A stretch of 64,000 bases of DNA from Arthrobacter agilis (lineage in GTDB: Bacteria > Actinomycetota > Actinomycetes > Actinomycetales > Micrococcaceae). The DNA is taken from assembly GCF_030816075.1 (NCBI RefSeq), contig NZ_JAUSXO010000001.1:806001-870000 (forward strand), given 5' to 3'. This document shows positions 53,165 to 64,000 of the stretch, piece after piece (the first letter of the stretch is position 1; each line of letters opens with the position of its first letter). The notes under the pieces were generated by a model. It was not told where the DNA came from. It saw only the letters and a program-made list of their open reading frames with translations, and did not search any database. A program made the translations under genes and the position numbers.

Positions 53165-55417
53165 ATGCACGAGACGTCCCATGCCAGGGCGGAGCTGGAC
53201 CACGAGCGCCGCTACGTCGACGGTCTGTACCGCCGCCTCGACGAACTCCGTGCCGAGAAGGTCGAGCAGCTCGCGGAGGTCCGGCGCACCCAGGCGGCCG
53301 GCTCCCACCAGAACCGCTCGGAGCGCGACGCCTTCGCCACGATGTACGAGGACCGCCTCGCCCAGCTGAACGCCGTCGACGACCGGCTCGTCTTCGGGCG
53401 CCTGGACCTGGACAGCGGCGAGGAACGCTACATCGGCCGCATCGGGCTCTCCGACGACGACCTCCGGCAGCTCATGGTGGACTGGCGTGCCCCCGAGGCG
53501 GGCACCTTCTACCAGGCCACCGCCTTCGAGCGCATGGGCGTCCGCCGCCGTCGCCACCTCATCCTGTCGCGGCGCGACGTCGTCGCCATCGAGGACGACG
53601 TCCTCGACGTCGACCTGCTCGGGGACGACGAGTCCCTGCAGGGTGAGGGCGCCCTGCTCGCCGCGCTGAACTCGCGGCGCACAGGCCAGATGTCGGACAT
53701 CGTCGGAACCATCCAGGCCGAGCAGGACCGCATCATCCGTGCGCCGCTGCCCGGCGTCACCGTGGTGCAGGGCGGCCCCGGCACCGGGAAGACGGCCGTC
53801 GCGCTCCACCGTGCCGCCTACCTCCTCTACACGCACCGGGAGCGGCTGAAGTCCGCCGGCGTGCTGCTGGTCGGACCGACGGACGCCTTCATGAAGTACA
53901 TCGAACGCGTGTTGCCCTCCCTCGGGGAGACCGGCGTCGTCATGGCCGGCATCGGTACGCTGATGCCCGGCGTGTCGACGGTGCAGGAGACGAGCGAGGC
54001 GGCGGCGGCCATCAAGGGCCGCCTCGAGATGGCCCGGGTCCTCCGGAACGCGGTCGCCAACCGTGAGCGGGTGCCGGCCGAGAACAAGCGCCTCAACGTC
54101 GAGGGGACCCTGCTGACGCTCACGCCCCGCCAGGTGGCGCGTGCGCGCGAACGGGCGCGGGCCACGGGCAAGCCGCACAACGAAGCGCGCGTGACGTTCG
54201 TCAAGATCCTCCTCCGTGAGCTCACCGAGCAGCTGCTGGACAAGCTCGAGGAGTCCTCGGGCGGAGGGAACAACGCGGACCGCTCCTACCTCGCCGAGGA
54301 CGTCCGCAGCTCGCGCGACGTGCGGATCGCCCTCAACCTCGCCTGGATGCCCCTCACGCCGCAGAAGCTCGTCGCGGAACTCTTCGCGCGTCCCGAGCTG
54401 CTCCGCGCAGCGGCCCCGGATCTCACCGACGCGGAGGTGGCCGCCCTGGCCCGGCCCGTCGACGCCCCCTGGACCGAGGCGGACGTCCCCCTGCTCGACG
54501 AGGCCGCCGAACTCCTCGGCGAGCTCGATGCGTCCGCGGGGCGGGACAGCTCCGCCCGTGAGCAGGAGCAGAAGCGGGACCTCGCCAATGCGGAGCGGGC
54601 CCTCGAGAACGTCAACGCCACGCTCGAGGACGCCGGCGTGGACGGGGTGCTGACGGCCGAGGACCTCGCCCAGCACAACGCCGTCCCGGTGACCCGGCTG
54701 TCCGCGGCCGAACGCGCGTCCGGGGACCGCACCTGGGCGTACGGCCACATCGTGGTGGACGAGGCGCAGGAGCTTTCACCCATGCAGTGGCGCCTCCTGA
54801 TGCGCCGGTGTCCGCTGAAGTCGTTCACCATCGTCGGCGACATCGCGCAGACCAGCTCGGCGGCGGGATCCAGGTCCTGGCAGCAGGCGCTCGAGCCGTT
54901 CGTGGGGGAGCGCTGGCAGCTCGAGGAACTGACGGTCAACTACCGCACCCCCTCGCAGATCGCCGAGGCGGCGGTCCGGATGGCCAACGCCGCGGGGCTC
55001 GTCGTCTCCGCACCGAAGGCCGTGCGCGAGGGCCGGTTCCCTCCCGTCCTCGATACCGTCCGGGATCTCGTGCCGTCCCTCGTGGACGTCATGCCCGAGG
55101 AACTGGCGTCGATCGACGGCGGGCTGCTCGCCGTCATCGCGCCGGACCACCTGGTGCCGGAGGTACGCGCGGCGCTGGTGCCCGTCTACGGCAGCCGTGT
55201 CGGTTCGGGTGCGGGCGGGCCGGGCCAGGACATCGTGGTGATCGGCCCCCGCGAGTCGAAGGGCCTGGAATTCGACGGCGTCGTCATCCTCGAACCGCAG
55301 GAGATGCTCGATTCGGCGACGGCGCGGGTGGGCGATCTCTACGTGGCGATGACCCGGCCCACGCAGCGCCTCCGCGTCATCTCGACCGGCCGGATTCCTG
55401 CAGGTATCGCCGGCTGA
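53165..55417 (+). CDS. HelD/HelR-like superfamily 1 helicase (RNA polymerase-associated type)
   Basis: This 750-residue SF1 ATPase has an N-terminal charged coiled coil (about residues 5-75) and then IGRIGLSDDDLRQLMVDWRAP, characteristic of HelD proteins. Walker A GGPGTGKT is at 203-210 and the DEAQ box near 533; ESKGLEFDGVVI and YVAMTRPTQRL are helicase motifs V-VI. HelD/HelR proteins pull RNA polymerase off DNA and some protect it from rifamycins. No rifamycin-associated element is visible upstream. An ordinary UvrD-like helicase is the alternative, but the coiled-coil start favours HelD. Confidence 0.88.
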   Translation: MHETSHARAELDHERRYVDGLYRRLDELRAEKVEQLAEVRRTQAAGSHQNRSERDAFATMYEDRLAQLNAVDDRLVFGRLDLDSGEERYIGRIGLSDDDLRQLMVDWRAPEAGTFYQATAFERMGVRRRRHLILSRRDVVAIEDDVLDVDLLGDDESLQGEGALLAALNSRRTGQMSDIVGTIQAEQDRIIRAPLPGVTVVQGGPGTGKTAVALHRAAYLLYTHRERLKSAGVLLVGPTDAFMKYIERVLPSLGETGVVMAGIGTLMPGVSTVQETSEAAAAIKGRLEMARVLRNAVANRERVPAENKRLNVEGTLLTLTPRQVARARERARATGKPHNEARVTFVKILLRELTEQLLDKLEESSGGGNNADRSYLAEDVRSSRDVRIALNLAWMPLTPQKLVAELFARPELLRAAAPDLTDAEVAALARPVDAPWTEADVPLLDEAAELLGELDASAGRDSSAREQEQKRDLANAERALENVNATLEDAGVDGVLTAEDLAQHNAVPVTRLSAAERASGDRTWAYGHIVVDEAQELSPMQWRLLMRRCPLKSFTIVGDIAQTSSAAGSRSWQQALEPFVGERWQLEELTVNYRTPSQIAEAAVRMANAAGLVVSAPKAVREGRFPPVLDTVRDLVPSLVDVMPEELASIDGGLLAVIAPDHLVPEVRAALVPVYGSRVGSGAGGPGQDIVVIGPRESKGLEFDGVVILEPQEMLDSATARVGDLYVAMTRPTQRLRVISTGRIPAGIAG

Positions 55418-55429
55418 TAATTTGGAGGG

Positions 55430-56752
55430 GTGTCCCAGCGAACAAAAACCCCGGTCAGTGGCCTCGAGAGCCAGCGCAACGATCCCTCGTTCGAGAGCAT
55501 CCATGACGAGCTGGTGTGGCGTGGGCTGATCCACGTCTCCACCGACGAGGCCGAGCTGAAGGAACTGCTCGCCGGCGCGCCCATCACGTTCTACTGCGGA
55601 TTCGACCCCACGGCGCCCAGCCTGCACCTCGGCAACCTCGTCCAGCTCCTCACGATGCGCCGGCTGCAGCTCGCCGGGCATCGGCCCCTCGGCCTGGTCG
55701 GTGGTTCCACCGGCCTCGTCGGCGATCCCCGTCCCACGGCCGAGCGCACCATGAACACCAAGGAGACGGTCGCCGAGTGGGTCGGCTACCTCCAGGGCCA
55801 GGTGCAGAAGTTTCTCGACTTCGAGGGCGAGAACGCCGCCCGGATGGTGAACAACCTCGACTGGACCGGCCCGATGAGCGTCATCGACTTCCTGCGCGAC
55901 GTCGGCAAGTACTTCCGCGTCGGCACGATGATCAAGAAGGAGACGGTCGCCAAGCGCCTGAACTCCGACGAGGGCATCAGCTACACCGAGTTCAGCTACC
56001 AGATCCTGCAGGGCATGGACTTCCTCCAGCTGTTCCGCGACTACGGCTGCGTCCTGCAGACCGGCGGTTCGGACCAGTGGGGCAACCTCACCAGCGGCAC
56101 GGAACTGGTCCGCAAGGTCGAGGGCACGGCCGTGCACGCCATCGGCACGCCGCTGATCACGAACTCCGACGGCACCAAGTTCGGCAAGAGCGAAGGCAAC
56201 GCCATCTGGCTCGACGCCGCGATGACCAGCCCGTATGCCATGTTCCAGTTCTGGCTCAACACCTCGGACGCCGACGTCACCGAGCGGCTCCGGATCTTCA
56301 CCTTCCGCAGCCGCGAGGAGATCGACGCGCTCGAGCGGGCGACGGCGGAGCGGCCCCACGAGCGGGCTGCCCAGCGCGCGCTGGCCTACGACGTCACCTC
56401 CCTCGTCCACGGCGTGGATGCCACCGAGAAGGTCATCGCCGCGTCGGCCGCCCTCTTCGGGCAGGGCGATCTCACAGTGCTCGACCTCCCCACCCTCGAG
56501 GCCGCGACCGCGGAACTGGAATCGGTCGCCATCACCAGGGACGGACTGGGGATCGTGGACCTGCTGGTCGCCTCCGGTCTCTCGGCGAGCAACTCGGCGG
56601 CGCGGCGCACCGTCTCCGAGGGCGGGGCGTACGTGAACAACGCGAAGATCACCGACGCGGAGCACACCGTCGGCGACGCCGACCTCCTCCATGGGCGATA
56701 CCTGCTCGTCCGCCGCGGGAAGCGCAACCTGGCGATGGTCGACGTCGCCTGA
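55430..56752 (+). CDS. tyrS: Tyrosyl-tRNA synthetase
   Basis: This class I synthetase has the HIGH-like motif HLGN (residues 66-69), the KMSKS-like KFGKS (near 250) and a C-terminal S4 RNA-binding domain (ASGLSASNSAARRTVSEGG). At 440 residues it is normal. The GTG start at 55430 is six bases after TAATTT (55418-55423), which directly follows the helicase stop codon. That indicates a leaderless mRNA without a T-box leader. A strong terminator follows. Confidence 0.97.
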   Translation: MSQRTKTPVSGLESQRNDPSFESIHDELVWRGLIHVSTDEAELKELLAGAPITFYCGFDPTAPSLHLGNLVQLLTMRRLQLAGHRPLGLVGGSTGLVGDPRPTAERTMNTKETVAEWVGYLQGQVQKFLDFEGENAARMVNNLDWTGPMSVIDFLRDVGKYFRVGTMIKKETVAKRLNSDEGISYTEFSYQILQGMDFLQLFRDYGCVLQTGGSDQWGNLTSGTELVRKVEGTAVHAIGTPLITNSDGTKFGKSEGNAIWLDAAMTSPYAMFQFWLNTSDADVTERLRIFTFRSREEIDALERATAERPHERAAQRALAYDVTSLVHGVDATEKVIAASAALFGQGDLTVLDLPTLEAATAELESVAITRDGLGIVDLLVASGLSASNSAARRTVSEGGAYVNNAKITDAEHTVGDADLLHGRYLLVRRGKRNLAMVDVA

Positions 56753-56772
56753 CCCGCCTGCGGCGCTTTCCA

Positions 56773-56811
56773 CGAGAGCCGGCACGCCCCGAGGGGGTGT
56801 GCCGGCTCTCG
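56773..56811 (+). terminator. Terminator after tyrS
   Basis: CGAGAGCCGGCACGCCCC pairs with the complementary arm ending GCCGGCTCTCG (18 bp, one G-U pair) around a GAG loop, followed by TCGTTCCT. Confidence 0.85.
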
Positions 56812-56846
56812 TCGTTCCTGCACCGCGGTGGTCTTCGCGCTGTGGT

Positions 56847-56869
56847 GGGGGTGGGGGTGGGGGTGGGGG
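56847..56869 (+). repeat. G-quadruplex-type repeat upstream of rrn promoter P1
   Basis: Four runs of five G separated by single T residues lie on the plus strand. GG and more G/T-rich sequence follow. They end six bases before the -35 of the first rRNA promoter. Confidence 0.9.
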
Positions 56870-56874
56870 TGGAT

Positions 56875-56904
56875 TTGGTGGTGGTGGGTTTGTGGTTCTA
56901 TAGT
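56875..56904 (+). promoter_or_regulatory. rRNA operon promoter P1
   Basis: TTGGTG (56875-56880), an 18-base spacer, and TATAGT (56899-56904). It lies about 440 bases before 16S rRNA. Confidence 0.55.
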
Positions 56905-57078
56905 TATGGAGTTGCCCCGGTGAGGGTGACACATCCCCCCTTTGATTCGAGTTGAAGCTGTTCTGGTGTGTGCTGTGCATGCTGCCGGGATGGGCTTTGG
57001 TTCTGTTGTCGGTTGTGTGGGTTCGTTGGTTGGTGGTGGTGCCGGGTTTTTGCCTGGTGGTGCGGCTGGGGAGCGGAT

Positions 57079-57107
57079 TTGCGGGATCGGGGGTGGTGGG
57101 GTAGGCT
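57079..57107 (+). promoter_or_regulatory. rRNA operon promoter P2
   Basis: TTGCGG (57079-57084), a 17-base spacer, and TAGGCT (57102-57107). The position, about 60 bases before boxA, and the TAGGCT -10 resemble actinobacterial rrn promoters. Between P1 and P2 I see only G/T-rich non-coding DNA. Confidence 0.7.
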
Positions 57108-57167
57108 TGTAAAGTTGCTTCGGAGCGAGAACAGATCCGTTTGGTTGTGTTTGGTGCCGGTAGCTCC

Positions 57168-57181
57168 TGTTGTTTGAGAAC
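57168..57181 (+). promoter_or_regulatory. boxA antitermination element, rrn leader
   Basis: TGTTGTTTGAGAAC matches the actinobacterial rrn boxA (Nus-factor binding), about 160 bases before 16S rRNA. Confidence 0.8.
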
Positions 57182-57196
57182 TCAATAGTGTGCCAA
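57178..57196 (+). other. 5' arm of pre-16S processing stem
   Basis: GAACTCAATAGTGTGCCAA pairs over 19 bases (two G-U, one A-C mismatch) with 59117-59135 in the 16S-23S spacer. This RNase III-type stem loops out the whole 16S rRNA. The leader downstream to 57340 is AT-rich with a small CACCC/GGGTG hairpin near 57300. Confidence 0.85.
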
Positions 57197-57340
57197 GTTT
57201 GTTGATACCGATTGTTTTTTGATTGGTTGAATTTGCTGGTTGCCGCACCCCGTGTGGTGGCTGGTTTTTTTGGCTGGTTTCGAATTTTGTGCAATGGTGT
57301 CACCCGTTTTCCCGGGTGGTGTTGTTGTGTCTGTAATGCA

Positions 57341-62685
<5,345 letters not shown>

Positions 62686-63026
62686 CACACCCACCCCCAC
62701 CACGACAAGGTGGTCACGGGATCCCGGGCAACCAGGACCCCGAACCCCCTTCACGAACGGTGACGCAGGGGCGGGTGAAAGATCGACATGCTACGCGTCC
62801 ACTATGCGGTTCCCAACCAACAACAGGAACCACCCCCACCGGGACCCGTCCCCACCCCGCCCCCACCAGGGCAGGCAAGGACCCAGGGCCCCGCACCAGG
62901 CGGGGGGCACCACCTACAACTGAATAGGTCCAACCAGCACAACACGACCAACACCCACAGATTTACCGCCACCGAACCCAAACCCCCAGCACGGGGGGAG
63001 GGCGCCCGGTCAGGCCGGTAGCAAGG
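62686..63026 (+). other. 23S-5S spacer with 3' arm of pre-23S stem
   Basis: This C/A-rich, 341-base spacer contains a small hairpin ACCAC/GTGGT (about 62699-62714) and the 37-base 3' arm of the pre-23S stem (62788-62824). There is no tRNA or protein gene. Confidence 0.8.
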
Positions 63027-63145
63027 GTTACGGCGGTCATAGCGTGGGGGAAACGCCCGGTCCCATTCCGAACCCGGAAGCTAAGACCCACAGCGCCGAT
63101 GGTACTGCACCCGAGAGAGTGTGGGAGAGTAGGACACCGCCGGAC
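63027..63145 (+). rRNA. rrf: 5S ribosomal RNA
   Basis: This is a 5S gene of about 119 bases. Terminal helix strands GTTACGGCGG and CACCGCCGGAC, the CCATTCCGAACCCGGAAG loop and CGCCGATGGTA segment are all typical of actinobacterial 5S rRNA. Confidence 0.96.
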
Positions 63146-63160
63146 AACCATTACAAGGAC

Positions 63161-63185
63161 GAGGCCCCACCACCGGTGGGGCCTC
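63161..63185 (+). terminator. Terminator of the rRNA operon
   Basis: GAGGCCCCACC pairs with GGTGGGGCCTC (11 bp, ACC loop) 15 bases after 5S rRNA, followed by ACCCCTTTAA. Confidence 0.8.
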
Positions 63186-63418
63186 ACCCCTTTAACCACC
63201 CCAGACGGTTCAGCCAACCCCGGCGACAACGCCGCCCGGGCGTGGTCGTCCTGTCGCTCCTTCGTCCGGCAGGAGTGATGCATCACATGGCCGGCAACCG
63301 CCGGTGCGGAGTAAGTGCCCACCCGGTCTTCGTGGTTCCATAGATGGGTAGGACCCACAGCAAAATAGAGACCCGCCGGCACGTTCTTGCCGACACCTGA
63401 CGAGAGGATCGCGCTGCC

Positions 63419-64000
63419 ATGGCTGAGCAGGAGCATACTGCCGGACGAGACGGGGAGTCCCGCCAGTCGGGTGGCGCCAACCGCGGAAACCAGGGTGGGT
63501 CAGGCCGCACGGGTCGTCATTCCTGGGGGTCGAAGTCCGGAGGACACCGCCCGCCGTCGTCTGCTGATGGCGGGAACGACCGGCGTGGGGGCGAGCGTTC
63601 CTACCCGCCCCGGGACAGGTCGGAGCGTGACGCACCGCGCGAGGACCGCCGGGGCCCGCGCCCGGAGGGTGGTTCCCGGGGTTCCAGCAGCAGTGGCAGG
63701 CCTTCTGCCGGACGCCCTGCATGGAAGGGTGGCTCGGGTGGCTCGGGTGGCTCGGGTGGCCAGGGTGGCTCGGGTGCTGGTCAGTCGGGCGGGACGTACG
63801 GGCGGGATGCCCAGGGTGCCGGTCGTGACAGGCCCGACTACACCCGGGACGACAAGCCAGGACATGCCGGCCGTGACAGGCAGGGCTTCGACCGTGGCTC
63901 ACGGTCCAACCAGGAACGAGGCGGAGCGTCCGGGCCGCGGCGCGACGATCGCCCGGGCCAGAATTCCGACCGCACCTCATCGCGTCCGTTCGAGCGCCCC
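63419..64000 (+). CDS. Arg/Gly/Ser-rich low-complexity protein, N-terminal part
   Basis: An ATG at 63419 with GAGAGGA about ten bases upstream opens a frame that runs to the window end without a stop (194 codons visible). The sequence begins MAEQEHTAGRDGESRQSGG and stays rich in Gly, Arg, Ser and Asp. It includes a GGSGGSGGSGG tract coded by a nonanucleotide repeat (about 63727-63765) and many RD/DR pairs. It should be disordered and RNA-binding-like. The folded part must lie beyond the window. By position after tyrS it could be the Rv1691-like protein of the tyrS-tlyA region; that is a guess. Confidence 0.7.
   Translation, partial: MAEQEHTAGRDGESRQSGGANRGNQGGSGRTGRHSWGSKSGGHRPPSSADGGNDRRGGERSYPPRDRSERDAPREDRRGPRPEGGSRGSSSSGRPSAGRPAWKGGSGGSGGSGGQGGSGAGQSGGTYGRDAQGAGRDRPDYTRDDKPGHAGRDRQGFDRGSRSNQERGGASGPRRDDRPGQNSDRTSSRPFERP

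Noticed and set aside
56941..57177. Short open frames upstream of 16S rRNA
   Set aside because: They are low-complexity G/T-rich frames lying in the rrn promoter region, with no ribosome sites.

Overview
The window is a 64 kb piece of chromosome from a high-GC Gram-positive bacterium, most likely an Arthrobacter-like member of the Micrococcaceae. The evidence is the very GC-rich, GTG-rich coding sequence, the actinobacterial gene order (ftsK-pgsA-cinA-clgR ... DUF3046-recA-recX-miaB-miaA-dapF ... hflX-dinG-lexA-LysM), mycobacterial-type SOS boxes, and a 16S/23S/5S operon with no spacer tRNAs. Almost everything is core housekeeping DNA. I see no insertion sequences, prophage, plasmid functions or CRISPR arrays.

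Layout. 1-11 kb: DNA translocase (5' end cut), phospholipid synthesis, the ClgR regulator, a MarR regulator, recA/recX, the tRNA-modification pair miaB/miaA, and dapF. 11-16 kb: hflX-dinG converging on lexA, with a divergent LysM protein across a two-box SOS intergenic region. 16.8-21 kb: the hisC and hisB-hisH-hisA histidine genes with a tiny membrane protein inside. 21-26 kb: an MFS exporter, DUF1844, then infC-rpmI-rplT (infC on an ATC start behind a structured leader) and a TrmH-type RNA methylase. 26-32 kb: accessory single genes (MFS, YbdK-type ligase behind a coupled mini-ORF, Nudix, LexA-boxed radical SAM protein, pyroglutamyl peptidase, HExxH protein). 32-36 kb: pheST. 36-39 kb: quinone reductase and an exported LGFP-SGNH protein. 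38.9-47.6 kb: the full arginine cluster argCJBDFR-GH. 47.7-56.8 kb: ABC exporter, an alkylation-repair group (ogt, ada-alkA fusion, mpg), apt, a HelD/HelR-like helicase and tyrS. 56.8-63.2 kb: one complete rRNA operon with two promoters, boxA elements and RNase III-type processing stems. 63.4 kb to the end: the start of an Arg/Gly/Ser-rich low-complexity protein.

How it works together. Three themes cross the region. (1) A DNA-damage network: recA, lexA, the LysM division-control candidate and the radical SAM protein all carry LexA boxes, near recX, dinG and three alkylation-repair enzymes. (2) Translation and RNA: miaA/miaB, infC/L35/L20, pheST, tyrS, RNA methylases and the rrn operon. (3) Amino acid biosynthesis: His, Arg and Lys/DAP. 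Many genes overlap by ATGA/GTGA/TTGA and should be translationally coupled. At least eight genes show TANNNT, exactly six bases, then the start codon, which indicates leaderless transcripts. Everything here is read by eye; no similarity search was run.
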